Origin: Amaurobius ferox | Taxonomy: Eukaryota; Arthropoda; Arachnida; Araneae; Amaurobiidae | DNA: 64,000 nt | Assembly: GCA_951213105.1 (NCBI GenBank) | Contig: OX578137.1 | Coordinates: 76,111,104-76,175,103 of the forward strand | Reading direction: 5' to 3' | Shown here: positions 49,901 through 62,425 of the stretch, piece by piece | Layout: each line of letters starts with the position of its first letter | Numbering within the stretch: position 1 is the first letter of the stretch | Made by a program: the position numbers and the translations under genes | Notes under the pieces: generated by a model | Told to the model about the DNA's origin: nothing | Seen by the model: the letters and a program-made list of their open reading frames with translations, nothing else | Databases searched by the model: none

Positions 49901-51700
49901 ACTAGAGATAAAAGAAAAATTTCTTTATAGGCTGATGCTATCAAAGTCAGCTGATATCTATTACAATTATTCGAATTAAAAAAATACATAATTAAACATA
50001 TTAACTATATTGTTATATACTATAGGCATAGATTACATATGATTAACAATTATATTTTAATATAAACTTTATATTACTATATTATATATCCACAGTTAAA
50101 ATCTATATTACTTGTAATTACTAATTGATAATACCAATTCCATAAGTATTTTTTTAATATATTGAACATTACATCAATTACAAATGGCCCACTATTCCCA
50201 CAAAAGTGTCAGAAATAGATATATAATTTATTTTATAAATAAGTAAAAAATAATTGCCATATCTGTTGAAGGTTAAAATTATGACCAATTTGTATATACA
50301 ATAAAAGGTAGAATAAAAGAAATGATTAAAAACATGGCTGCATGATGATATTGTTTAGTGAAATTAGATCATGTTTCAGTGCTATTTTGAGTGCAAAATA
50401 ACGAAATGCGAGTTTCTCTTTTAACAGCGCTCATGACAACAAGCATTTATTTTTGCATAAAACATATACACATTACTGTTACTTTCTCATACTATTATGC
50501 TACTACTTATTATTCATAGTATATATTGAAATATTCAACATTTAAGTTTGTTTCGATATGAAATTTTATGTGTGGATACATTATGCAAAAAACTAGAAAT
50601 AGATATAATTTATTTTAATTCACATTATTAATTATTAGAACTGGGATTATTCAAAATTTAAGAGTTTCATAGTATTATTTTCTATGGAGGATAATTCGTA
50701 GAACAATGATGGTAAATGATAATTTGAAAGGATGTAAAGGGTATTAAAATATCATATGTTAACACAGATCAGCCAAATGAGTCCAAATTTATTTTAAGAA
50801 TGTTTATAAAAACATTTAAAAGCATAACTTGAAAAGCAGATCTAATGAAACAATATATTTTTTGTATTCTAATAGAAGTAGATCTTAACAATATGGAATA
50901 TAAATGTATGATAAAGTCCAGTGAAGATTCACACTCCAGATATTTTTATATTGATAAATACCGTATAAAAATATATAGATCTTTTACAGGATCCACACAA
51001 TGCTTAGATTTATTTTTCATGAATTCGGATATTTTCTCAGAGATCTTTAACAAAATGCCAGCATAATATAAGTCAGGGGCCAAAATTACAACTGCTCTCC
51101 AGAAAAAATAATTTCTAGTCACCAGACTTTGTACTCACTCACAGCATTTCAACATTCAGTAGAAAAATCAGCTCACCATTGGTGAGCTGACATTTTCGAG
51201 TCGTTCATATGAATAAAAGATTGACTGTCATTATCAAGAAAATGAATATTGGTTAAAAGCAGAGGACAATTTAAAATGACATTTATAAAATTTGTAAATA
51301 GAACAAAAATAATGTAAAAGGAATACATTCAGTCAAAAACCAGTTAACAATTCTCTTGTTTTTGTCAAGGTTTCAATGAAAATCTACATGTTATATTTTT
51401 ATATTTCATTTTCGGTGTATAGTAACTTGCTAGAAAACACATGAATACTGTTTGTATCACAGCCTTAACACAACCAGATTCTACGTACTTAGAGATAAAA
51501 AATTGATTACATACAAATATCAATAGTAAATTACCTGTGATCTGCTGCATGATTAAAAAAAGAATTTATATAATTTATAACTTGTATATATATATCAATA
51601 GTTCTAAAGTACTACAGTAGATTCTTATTTAGCTGGGATATGGATTGACCAGAATGACAAAAAAGAAGAGGTGGCATTGAAAATAGCAACATTGAAACAA
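47000..51700. other. AT-rich spacer between the convergent genes
   Basis: No frames with family features. A 10-bp hairpin (tcagctcacc / ggtgagctga) lies at 51168-51190. Part of it may be 3' UTR of gene 2. Confidence 0.4.
49215..49330 (+). repeat. Dispersed repeat fragment
   Basis: aaagatttatatacgctttg, gttaagcttaacagggaaca and aaaatatttcagaacttgta parallel 39,085-39,250. Confidence 0.5.
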
Positions 51701-51736
51701 GCATGCAGTATGTTTTGATGCAGTGTGTTTTGTGTG

Positions 51737-51792
51737 TTGTTATCCGGAAAGCCTTAGGGCCAGTCGAGTGGCCTGGGCCTTCAGGATAACAA
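51737..51792. repeat. 56-nt imperfect palindrome in the probable gene 2 3' UTR
   Basis: ttgttatcc / ggataacaa outer stem, ggcca / tggcc inner stem and a gtcgag loop. The inner word is shared with a SINE tail fragment. Confidence 0.55.
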
Positions 51793-51991
51793 ACCATAAA
51801 AAAATGCATCAACATAAATATGCATTGCAATAAAATTTACTGCAAACTGTAAACATATATAACAATAACATCAGACAATTTAAGCAAATATTCCTAAAAT
51901 AAATATTTGTTTTAGTATTAAGGATTTCAAATATGACAAAATAAGCATAGTATCATTGTAAATGCAGCTATAAAAAGGTTTAGATTTGCAT

Positions 51992-51997
51992 TTTATT
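51992..51997 (-). terminator. Candidate poly(A) signal for the SEGE-repeat gene
   Basis: TTTATT on the plus strand reads AATAAA on the minus strand, about 350 bp after the stop. The region has several other such hexamers, so the real end is uncertain. Confidence 0.25.
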
Positions 51998-52089
51998 TCC
52001 TACTGTTTGAAAAGTATCTGCAAAATTAGCTAATAATTGGGTGGTCTAACTAATTTATGGTGTACATATGTACATAAAAAGGAGTGCAC

Positions 52090-52136
52090 AAAGCCATATA
52101 TATACATATGGTGTTCACATGTACACATATGGCTTT
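52090..52136. repeat. 47-nt imperfect palindrome near the gene 2 stop
   Basis: aaagccatat..atatggcttt with a mostly paired interior, about 220 bp after the gene 2 stop on the minus strand, so probably in its 3' UTR. Confidence 0.5.
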
Positions 52137-52350
52137 GATTAACTGAATATATTTTATATTATCCTAGATAATTGAATCTTCTGTAAAAAGGTAACTACAC
52201 TTTCATTGCTATATATAAAACAAAATACCTAAGTCACAAAAATATATCACATTTAAACAATCTCAGTCATTTAATAAAAAATATCAATTAAAAATGGAAA
52301 AGTTAAAATAAAATCTCCATAAAATTAAAACTTAACAATAATATAAATGA

Positions 52351-52814
52351 CTAATCAGACACAGCCTGAGTTTCTTCATCAACAGTCTGTAAAACACCTT
52401 GTGTTACATTTGGTGAACTTGCTTCTTCATGAAGATGTTCTTTTTGAAAATCATCTTCAGAAACATTTAAATACATAAATGAAGTGCATGGCTTATCAGC
52501 CATTTGAGCATAACTAAAAGCTGAGGATGGATTACAGTGAGACATATTACGATTGTGAAGACTGTGGTTGGACGAATGATCTTCAGATTTGAGAGGAGAG
52601 TCTGCATAAGAAACCCTGAAGCCAGGTGAAACTTCCCCCATAGATAAAGAAGCACTTGAACAGAGTTCTCCCTCTGATAAAGATGAGCTTGATATGTGAA
52701 GATGAAGATTTTTGTGATATGGACGTTGCATGGAATATTTTTCGTTATCACTTTCAAGGGCATTTGCAATTCTGGAATCAACAGGAAGTCTTGCAGGATA
52801 ATCGTGATGAATAT
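52351..52814 (-). CDS. SEGE-repeat protein, terminal exon
   Basis: Minus-strand acceptor tttatttggaatttcag precedes 52814. The translation IHHDYPARLPVDSRIANALE leads to the SLSEGELCSS and SLSMGEVSPG motifs and ends TQAVSD at TAG. The frame is open upstream of the acceptor, but that part is intron by splice fit. Confidence 0.82.
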
Positions 52815-55800
52815 CTGAAATTCCAAATAAATACTTTGAGTACAAGCATTCTACAAAACATTTATACAAGTTAGAGTTGGATAAATTGTATTTGCATTTT
52901 GAAGTCAATCCCAAAATTTTGGAAGCAAACCTTGTGCCATTCTATTACATTTTGAAAACACAAGTTTTGTATTTTTAATTTTTATTAATTCCTTGATAAG
53001 AAAGAAAAAACAGAGATACCAAAATTGTGTGTGGTGCCATTTGCATTGTTTAACAAGTAAACTAAACACAAAAAACTAAACTTAAAACACAAAACATACT
53101 AAAATATTAAAATAAGTCTTTTTTTTCTGGTTTCCCATGACTACATATAAATGCCTCATTGTTTTGGAAATGATGAACAGCTAGTCCAAGGCTTTTGAGA
53201 GATTTAGTACATACTATCAATTGACAGATTAGAAACAATACATAAAAAAATTCTGGGTGCAAAGGCAGCCTGGCATCTATGACTTATCCAGCCATGATAA
53301 GAATAAAAATATAAGCTACTGCTTTTCAGTTTGAGTTAGTTTTATTTTCATAGGAAATGCAAAAAATATCTTAAAAAATATTTTCTCCTAGAATGTTAAC
53401 TGCAGTACACAATTTTAAAGGACTATTCCTGTTCACTAGGGTAATAAATTTTATTCACTAAAGGACATGGATCAAAAGCAATAAACATTTTATTCTCGCT
53501 TAATTTGAGTGATTTCAGCTATAGAAACCGAATTGGATATCAATGATCTTAAATGTGCCTACATGTATGACTCCTATTGTATTCTCAAAATACTACATAA
53601 TATACATTGTAATAATTAGAATTTTCTAAAGAAAATAATGTAACGTTAGTTCTTTTCTTGTAGTACTAGATACAAAAAACATTGCTAAAATCCTATTAAA
53701 CTATTACTAGGGACCTTTGGCAACCACCCCAGTCACTTTTTGAAAAAGCTCCGAGATGTCTTCAGTAGATCCATGCTGTGCCACCTACTTGGTAGCTGTA
53801 ATCTTGGTAGCTGTATAGCTGTAATCTATATATGTCACTGAATTTATTGATTACATTTGGAGATTTAAGTTTCTGGTTCATTTAACTTGAAATTATATAT
53901 TCCCAGATTATGCAGTTTGGGTATGTTTTATCATTTTCACAGACCCAAATCTCCTCTGGTGGTGATTTTTAAAGCTATTATTTTCCTACAATTACTTCTG
54001 TATGTTATAACAGATATATTAATATGTTTGGATGACTTTTGTCAATCGATAACATTGTATGACGTTAAATAGGGATACTTTGATAATTATCTTGTAACTA
54101 TTCCATTTTTAAAGTTTCAGTTAAAATGGAACATCTAAGGAGTGGTAGAGAACACTGAAATTCTTTCAACATATAATATGATTGAAATATTGTCTCTGTT
54201 TTAAGATGAAATCTGACTATGCTAAAAAGCTAAAATAGCACAACCTCTCAAGGGAAACATTGATTGCAACCAGAAGATTATTAAGAGATTTTTAATACAA
54301 AATGCCATATACTAAACATTGACAATTTAACCCCTAGCAAAAATATAACAAAAATACATCAAAAATACAGTCAATATACATCAAATTAAGGAACTTAAGG
54401 ATATAAAGTAGAAAAAAGCAATTATAGTGCAAATTTAATAAAAACCATAATGAACAATTACCATTGTCTTCTATATAATTACTTGGATGCAAATTCAAGT
54501 AATGGACTATGTTAGGATGAATCTCCCCTTCACTAAGAGAATAATCTTTTTCCTACAGTTAAGAAATAATAAACAAGAAAGATCAATCATGCATAAGCAT
54601 TGATTATGAAACACTTTCCAACTGAAATGCAAATTTATTTAAAAATTTCTAAAATGTGATACATTCAGTGGTGATATCTTTTACATTATCACAGTACTAC
54701 AGTAATTTATTATACTTAAATATTTAAAACTATATCGAAATATAAATCATCTGATTCTCTATGCAAAATCAAGGAATATTTCATTCATATAACTTGTATT
54801 CCAGACTCCAGAGCTAAATAATTTTGTGTGAAAAAAATTCAGCAATTCTTATGTAACTCACCCTACAATCGCTTGAGATATTTGCATTCTGCATAAGTTA
54901 AAATTAGGCTTCGTTGAAGAAATAATGAAAGTTTAGGAATCATTTAAAATCACAACTATTGTAATTGCATAGGCACGGAATTTTGATACACAGATACACA
55001 GATAATATATGTGTGTGTGTGTGTGTATGTATTCAAAGTATTGGAATCGTGCCGAAGATCGGAACTCGAATTTTCGAAGGATCTACACGTTTTGGCACTT
55101 CTAGAACACGAAAAAAATATTTTTAGGAAGACGTCTGTGTGTGTAAGGGTGTATCTGTGTATATTTCTGTGTGTCTGCGAGGATATTACATCCACTCTAA
55201 TTGAAAAACTAATGGACCGAATTTCATAAAATTTGGTAGGTATGTTTTTTCTGGGAAATTCTGATGTTCATTAGATTATAGTACGATTCGTAATAAAAGA
55301 ATCTGCCTTCTTTGCGAAATGGCCGGCAGAAATTGCCTTTATCCACTCTAGTTAAAAACTAATGGAACAAATTTAACAAAATTTGGTGTATAATATTTCA
55401 ATAACCTACAAGTGATTTATATACCAAATTTAACAAAATTTGGTATATAAATTATTTGTAGGTTATTCTTATACGATTCGGGAAAAAGGAATGGGCTATT
55501 TTTGCGAAATGGCCCGCAAAAATCATTAAATATAAAAATAAGACTACGTGTGCTCAATTATATCAATTAAATTCCTATTTTATACGTGATTTTTGACAAC
55601 AAAAAGAATAAGACTAACCCCATTACTCTAGGACTAGCCGTTCTTGATATATTCTAGTTTTTTTGCGTTTTTGCTACGCCATCTTTGACAATAAGTCCAG
55701 CTATCAAATGAGAACCAAATTTAAGTTTAGCGTGCAAATTCAATGTCATTTAAAATACTTATGGCTGTTATTTTGTGCAGATAAACTCAAATTATTATTG

Positions 55801-58800
55801 AAGAAATAAAGAGAACGTGAATATGAGTCTGCAGGGAAAGACATGCGCTTTTTTAACAATATTACAGCAATGATTTATAGAAGTGAATGGGGATTATTTG
55901 CAGGCCATTTCGAAAAAAATGTATGATCTATATTTAAAGATCCACCAAATTTTTGTAGAATAAAATGTTCAACAAATTTAAGCTGTGTACCAAATTTTAA
56001 CTCTCTAGGAAGTAGGAAAGTGCATTAAAAATGCCATCAAATAAGTATATCATGAAGAGTTATATAAAATTAAAAAAAAAATTGAAAAGTTGTTATCTAC
56101 CAAATTTATTTTAAAATGTGAAGCCTCTCTCATATACAAAATGATTAAACTCTTGGAAAGATATTTATTATATAATATATCTTTTTTTTTCTTTCTGGAG
56201 GATATCCCAAAAGTCAGAATTTAATTGAATTTGTTTTTTCCTATATTAAATAATTTTTAATTAAAAAACTACTTAATATATTTTACTGAATTTTTTTTTA
56301 TATATTTTATGGGATAATGTGAATATTTCCTAAAAATGTCGAAGCAATTTGTGAATTTTAAATTTGCTTAAAAAATGTTTGAAAAATTAGGTCCCATAGG
56401 GTTCAATGTATTTCATTTTTTCAATCCGGGTTCAATAAAAAACTAATTGGGTGATATTATTTATTTATATTCCCATAGGTCCCACAGACCGTCTGAACAA
56501 CATACTAAAATTTCATTCTTTTCAACTATGTTGTAAAGTGTTAAAAAATAAAAAATAATAATAGAATTCAGAGATGAAGTTATATTGTTAACAAATGCAT
56601 ATATGTTATTAAAAATATCAAGTTGCCAAAAATCAGGGAATTTCAAGGTTCTGTTTAGAACCTTGAAATTCTCTGATTTTTTTTTCAGGTTTCCCAAATA
56701 GGTTCTTCAAAAAATTTCCATGTTAAAAACCTAACATATTACAGCAATTGAATCCAATAGAAAGCACTTATTATATTGTGCTAGTCAGAAAACAAACTAA
56801 ATTTGCAATATATCAGATAACACTGTATAATCGATGAGTTTTAAAAGTGAGTCAGAGGCTAAAATTTTAAGATTTGAATTTCTCAAATTTTAAATAATTT
56901 AAGTGATATAAATATTCTAAAATGATTTCTTTGAATTTCTGGAATTTTTTTTTAATTTCCTGACAATTTCAGATTTTTATTGTTTGCAAAATAAGGTGGT
57001 AACTCTGAATATACTAACAAAACTCAAAGGTAAAAGTGAAAGTGCAATAAAAATAAACAAGAAATGATACAGCTTCTATATACACATTTCTACTACTTTT
57101 ATATACTATTTATTCTATGCATTTAGGTGCTATGGAAAAACTTTTGTTGATTAAGGTCTGGACGTAATATACCATAGTTCAGCATACACAAAAGAAAAAA
57201 AAAATGAATGCAACTAGGAATTTAATGGAATGATAAAAATCTTAAAACAAGGTAAAATTTCGGATTGATAGAGACATAAGTTAATGTTAATGTCTCCACA
57301 TCAAGTAAAGGGTAATATCTATAGGTTTCAATCCATCCTTACTTCACAAAACAATTATGTAGATAAAAGCAGATAAATCCATGTTTTCATAATGTATATA
57401 GTAATCAAGTATTGAATGATCATTTAATAAAGTATTGGGTACCACATAAATTGAGTAATAATAAATCAATTTTGGACTAATCTATAATATTTTGAAATTA
57501 ATTGTATCAATTAGTTTTTCTAGATATATAAAAATGTAATATTTTGGTATATAATTCAGTACTCCGAAAAATCTTACATGTTTAATTAAATAAGTCTGCA
57601 GATATTAGTTTAGCAGCATTACATGATCTTTAGAGTCATTTAATTCAATGTATGATTATTGTTTAAGATAGGGGCATAGGAGGATACTGTTAGTGATGAT
57701 AGTATTATCCAAGAAATATTCTTAATTTTTATACTTAAATATAATTACTAGGGGCTACATTCACTAATTTTGGGAAACTCTTTATGCTTTTAAAAAAAAT
57801 CTAATGACTTAACAATTATGAATAATTAATGTTTCCTGTTTTTTCAATAATAAATAATCTTGTCAAAACCTTTAACAGTTGAAAATAAATATATTAAGTT
57901 TAAAAAATATATTTGTCATTAAATCTTAAGGCTTATTCTATAACAAAAGTGGATTTAAAAAGTACTAAGACTTAACCATGGACATTTGCCAAGGGTGGAT
58001 CACCCCGCTCACTGAAACAATAGTATGAGCACTAAATATAGCAAATACAAAATAAGAGTTGTAGACTTGGGTGGGTTTTCAGAAATGCCAATCTTTTTCA
58101 TTGCCCGTCGTCAAAAATTTACAAGGGGTTAAAGATATTCCTTTTTACATTGAATGTTTTAAAACATGTAAGCAAAATGCTTATGGATATATTTGATTAA
58201 GAATAGGGTCTATTAAATGACACTCTATACTGCTTCTTCTTTATCAAATAGTCAGAGACTGTGGCATTGGACAATTTTCTGATAGGTTGGTCACATTTCA
58301 TTCTATGAGAAGACAACTTCTCTTTGCCATGAGATAGAAAATATGAGATCCCACATAAGACATAATTAAATTTCACAGTTTACTCCGGCCACTCAAGTGG
58401 CTACTGAAAAAACTTGGGTCAGTCGAGTGGTCTAGGTCTTCAACAACAATGCTTTACTGTCATCAAGTGATATTTTATACAGATCAGTTTTAATTGTTAG
58501 TTGAAAATGATTTGAAGCAGAGGATATTATTACTCTTAAAGATTGCCTTATCTTAACATTAATGAGATAAATTTTGTTTATGAATTATAAATCATAGAGC
58601 TTTTGACAGTTTAGTTGATGTTTTCATGCAATTTCTATGTAACAATAAATAGTCGATTTAACTGAGGTATAAAGATATACTTATTGTAATGTTGGTACAA
58701 TAAGGATTTCATTGTAAAATGAAAGGAAATAGGATACAAATGAAGTTACATTACGAAAATTGTCTTCTAAAATGTCTAGAATTAAAAAGTTTAATTTTTA

Positions 58801-61800
58801 TTTTGTCATCTATTTGCAAAATCAGTTAATAATTTAGGAACTTATCTACACATATATGTATTTTATAGATTTAAGTCTAACTTTTACATGCAGATGATAT
58901 TTGAAATTTAACATGTTCTCAAATCCTTCTTCATTAAATCACAATGCTTTTCAAATTAAATATCAAGATTGAAAGTAATATTAGAAAAATTTGTAGGCAG
59001 AGAATTCATTATTTTTTCTTCACAAACAATACCACAAACTACATTCTTAGTTATGAAATAACAAGTTCAAAATAAATAATTCTTACCTTTATACTAACAT
59101 CACTTGAGTCAGTATTGTTCATATTTAAACCACAAGTTTTATCTTAAAGAGTAAAGAAAAATCATTTTGCAAAGTGATTAAATATTGCGTAAAAATTATA
59201 TAAAAGTTTACTTCTGACATGTATTAAAAACACAATATTTAATATGGATATTACTATCTTATGTTGGGATATTAATCCTAAAATATCTCAATTATATTAC
59301 TATAAAATGTGGCAAATTACATGAATTTAGAAAAATATAAATCAACTTTGGAATAAGTTCCACAGTAAGCAAAATTAAAATTACCAAGTAAAGAGAAGAT
59401 AGTTTGAAAGAAACATGAAATAATTATGTGTCTCACACAAAATTTCAAGCTATATTGAAAGAAAGTTTTGCTTAAATGCTTAATTGAAATTTCATTTTCT
59501 CTTACAAGTAAAACAGATTTGAATATATAAGCTTATACTTTATTTAATAAACAATTGTATCATTACAAATAATTTGTATTTTTAATGTTCAAAATGGTTT
59601 TCGAGCTTGAATAGCTCGTGCAATAAACCACACTTCATTCTCTTTGCAATATGTTTGATGTAATAATAAAATTTAGAAAAATGTGTAGCAGAAATGTTAA
59701 ATTTTTTAAACTGCTTGCTAAATTTTTTTAACTGAATTGACTTAATGCCAGAAAAGGAAAGTATACAGAAAACTGTTTGGTAAAAGATGGATGATATGCA
59801 ACTATTTTAGAAAATCAACAGAAATATTGCAAAAAATGTAGTATAAGTTTAACATTTTATCCATGTACTAAGAAATTAAGGTATCTTTTAAGTTGACAAC
59901 ACCACAAAATTATAATAATTACCGCCAATAATTATATAATTTTTCCAAAAAATGCTTAAAAACTCAATTGAATACTTTGTTCAATTAAAGTAATAGCATA
60001 GTTGCAATAAGATGTTTCAGAATGTGCCAAACTATTAATACTACCATTTTTTTTCACTGCTTTAGAATCAATTTTTCTAATAGTAATTTAGTTTGCTCAT
60101 ACAATTACGAGGGTCACACTGAAATTTTTGAGACAGGGGCAGACGATATGCACTAGAAAAAAATTATTGGTCAGATATTTATATTTGAACTCTTTTATGT
60201 CCGCAGACGATAATTTGTGCAACAATTACAATTTAGTTATCATAAAATATATATTTTGAAAGAAAAGAAAATGAAGTTGACGTGAGAGCATTATCGAGCT
60301 ATGATTTTCTATGATTTTAAAGTGGGGCTAAATCAAGAAGAATGTCTTCAACGTCTACAATTAGCATATGGAAATGATGCTCCCTCTCGTGTTACTATAT
60401 TCAGATGGTTTACAGAGTTTAGAAGAGGTTGAAATTCTCTCCTGGATAAAGAACACACAGAAAGACCTTTGTCAGATGTAGGCCCAGAAAATGTGTTGGC
60501 CATTCGAAAAATGTTAATCGATGATAATCGCTGTATCTACCAAATGATACAGAATGAACTTAACATTGGATCTGCAGTTATACATAAAAGCATGCATGAA
60601 GAACTGCATATGAAAAATTAGTCTGTCGTTTAAAGACAGTTACAGCTAACTGGTACACCACTAAGTGTCTTTCAGAAATTTTTCAGGAAGTGAATGTTAG
60701 AGGACTCATGCTTCACCATGACAATGCATCTTCTCATTCAGTAAGAATGACAGTCGAATTTCTTGAACAAAAAAAACATCAATGTGATAGAACATCCACC
60801 CTATTCTCCTGATCTTGCTATGACTTTTGGCTATTTTTTAATCTAAAAACAAATTTATGTGGGCATTGTTTTCATTCTAAAAATGAGATTGATGAGGCTA
60901 TAAAAGCATATTTTTCATTGATTTCAAGAAATGGATAGCTTGAAGCATTTAATCTTTGGAAAATTCGCCCACAAAAGTTCATTAATGTTGGAGGGAGTAC
61001 TTTGAACACTCCTAAGAGTTGGTAAGTTTAACTTGTACCACTTAGCCGTATTTCAAAAATTTCAGTGTGACCCTCGTATTTAAATATTAAAACATTTCAC
61101 TAGCATTTTAATAGTTTAAATTTTAATGTTTTGTTTGCATTAAAAAAATGTAAATATTTAAATTTTAAACTTTTTGTTTCTTTTATATCATGGGGATATT
61201 TCCCAATTGTCCAATGATTCCAGTTTTTATTTAAAAGTGTAAATATGTTATAATTATGATGGTGGACAGCTCTTGTTTGACAGGAGTTTTCTATTTGCCA
61301 ATGTTTCACATTCAGTCAGTCAACCTCAATTGCACTTCAAACATCACATTTGAATCATAATAATGCATTTATATTACTTGGCAGAATGAAAATATCACGA
61401 GAATAAAATTAAAGTTACTAAATACAATAGTGAGCATGAAATAAATGAAATAAAAAGAAAATAGGACTTTATGAATCCAAGATAAGGGATCAAAAGTTTT
61501 GGTAAAATGTTCCTCATGGGTAGACTTGCTTAATTTTAATATTAAAGCTATGGTAATAAAAAAACACTCCTGAAAAATTTCTATGCATAAAATTCAAAAT
61601 TGACAAAAACCACCATGGTTCTTACAAGCAGGCTCTAATGTATTAATAAAAGTTACATGCAATTAAGTTTACATTTGAAAGCAATATTTTCAGAAATATA
61701 ATTTATTCTGCAATATTTCTTTTAAAGGTAAATAGTAGGAATCACACTTCTATTACAGTTACCAGCATTTGTAGCTAAGCACTTTTAGTGAGAAAACATG

Positions 61801-62425
61801 GAACTGTCTGGCCCAGAGATCTGAAAGGTGAATGCGATTCCTAGCTTTGAGAGTTATTGGTGGGTTAAACAATTATAAACAATTGCAATTTAAAAAGCAC
61901 ATTAAATTAGTTCATTTGTATGGCTATAAATTAATAAGCATAACAAGATGAAGTTAACAACTCAAATAAATTTAAATAATTCATAATTTCAATGTAACAA
62001 ATCCATAAATAGTCTTACCAGAGTGAGACAGAAGGCGCAGGTTCCAAGGCAGAGCAATTTCTCCTTCTGACAAAAGATCGTCCATGAACATACTGTCACT
62101 CACTGGGGTGCTGGATACAGATGTATTGGTAGCAGAAAGTTCAGAATTTAACAGCAATTCTGTTTGAGCAACAGAGTCTAAATATGATTTAGGCTCATAC
62201 TGAGTGTAAGCATTAACTTGTAAGTAATCACGATCACTGCCATTTTCAGCAAAGCTTGTAGCTTGAACAGAGACATCTGCATTTATTTTTATAGAGTCTG
62301 CATCCGGTGGAATATCATACTGGCAGGAAGTGTCCACTGTTTTGATTTCTGAAGTCCAAGTACCTTTAGTACAAGTATGTAAAGGATTAAACTGCACAGC
62401 AACTTCTCTGGTAATGATGGGATTA
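52351..62425 (-). CDS. 3' part of a low-complexity SEGE-repeat protein, TALPID3/KIAA0586-like candidate
   Basis: Four exons on the minus strand join in phase: 62425-62019 (enters with the last base of a codon, leaves with one base), 59142-59087, 54552-54462 and 52814-52351, ending at TAG 52353-52351. The visible 338 residues are rich in Ser, Asn, Glu and His and have no recognised enzyme domain. They contain repeated motifs: MDDLLSEGEIALP, YSLSEGEIHPN, SSLSEGELCSS and SLSMGEVSPG. TALPID3 (a centriole/basal-body protein) has spaced SEGE/SEGQ motifs near its C-terminus, which is the only basis for the name. The 5' end lies beyond the right edge. The gene converges with the SULT gene. Any other large disordered protein remains possible. 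Confidence 0.72.
54462..54552 (-). CDS. SEGE-repeat protein, 91-bp internal exon
   Basis: Minus-strand acceptor taactgtag and donor aatg|gtaatt bound 30 codons plus one base: EKDYSLSEGEIHPN followed by IVHYLNLHPSNYIEDN. It repeats the SLSEGEI motif of the flanking exons, which supports it as a real exon. Confidence 0.78.
55011..55026 (+). repeat. (GT)n microsatellite
   Basis: Eight GT units at the junction between the R1 fragment and the R2 copy. Confidence 0.85.
55030..55850 (+). repeat. R2 repeat copy inside R1
   Basis: gtattggaatcgtgccgaag, ggaactcgaattttcgaagg, a gtgtgt tract, two tccactcta units and the closing ctgcagggaaagacatgcgc match the 3 kb copy. The stem at the start is replaced by a (gt)n run at 55011-55026. 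Confidence 0.7.
56628..56681. repeat. 25-bp hairpin with one mismatch
   Basis: The core aatttcaaggttct / agaaccttgaaatt with a GTTT loop extends outward to aaaaatcag / ctgattttt. Lies in a gene 2 intron. Confidence 0.7.
58386..58450 (+). repeat. SINE tail fragment
   Basis: ggtcagtcgagtggtctagg then tcttcaacaacaa, matching the SINE tail at 4580. A related word sits in the hairpin at 51737. Confidence 0.4.
59087..59142 (-). CDS. SEGE-repeat protein, 56-bp internal exon
   Basis: Acceptor tttactctttaag and donor aag|gtaagaatt on the minus strand bound 56 bp (2 bases + 18 codons) with no stop: KTCGLNMNNTDSSDVSIK. The incoming phase matches the exon at 62019 and the outgoing phase 0 matches the exon at 54552. 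It was found by reading splice signals. Confidence 0.72.
60108..61076 (+). mobile_element. Degenerate mariner element with intact termini
   Basis: The termini are perfect 24-bp inverted repeats beginning CGAGGGTCACACTGAAATTT, flanked by the TA target on both sides. The 969-bp length is shorter than usual (about 1.3 kb). It lies in the intron between gene 2 exons. Confidence 0.93.
60277..60990 (+). pseudogene. Mariner transposase, broken
   Basis: The plus strand starts with an HTH-type part (EHYRAMIFYDFKVGLNQEEC, FRWFTEFRRG) and has stops at several places. LMLHHDNASSHS then gives the second-aspartate region and a PPYSPDLA segment in a shifted frame. A stretch between the HTH part and the HDNA motif is missing, which would remove the first catalytic aspartate. 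Confidence 0.87.
62019..62425 (-). CDS. SEGE-repeat protein, internal exon
   Basis: Minus-strand acceptor ttttttattgtag precedes 62425 and donor gtaaga follows 62019. The translation starts NPIITREVAVQF, passes through DVSVQAT and VAQTELLL, and ends LLSEGEIALPWNLRLLSHS plus one base. Confidence 0.82.

Larger units (their letters stand above)
54573..56547 (+). repeat. R1 repeat split by another repeat
   Basis: The R1 left part is at 54573-55003 and the right part at about 56245-56547 (ending caactatgttgtaaagtgtt). Between them is an R2 copy and some unassigned sequence, which suggests a nested insertion. It lies between gene 2 exons. Confidence 0.65.

Noticed and set aside
54540..54546. Alternative acceptor gaaaaag for the 91-bp exon
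   Set aside because: It would suit direct joining to the 62019 exon, but the 56-bp exon with strong sites makes the upstream acceptor fit; kept only as a possible alternative splice.
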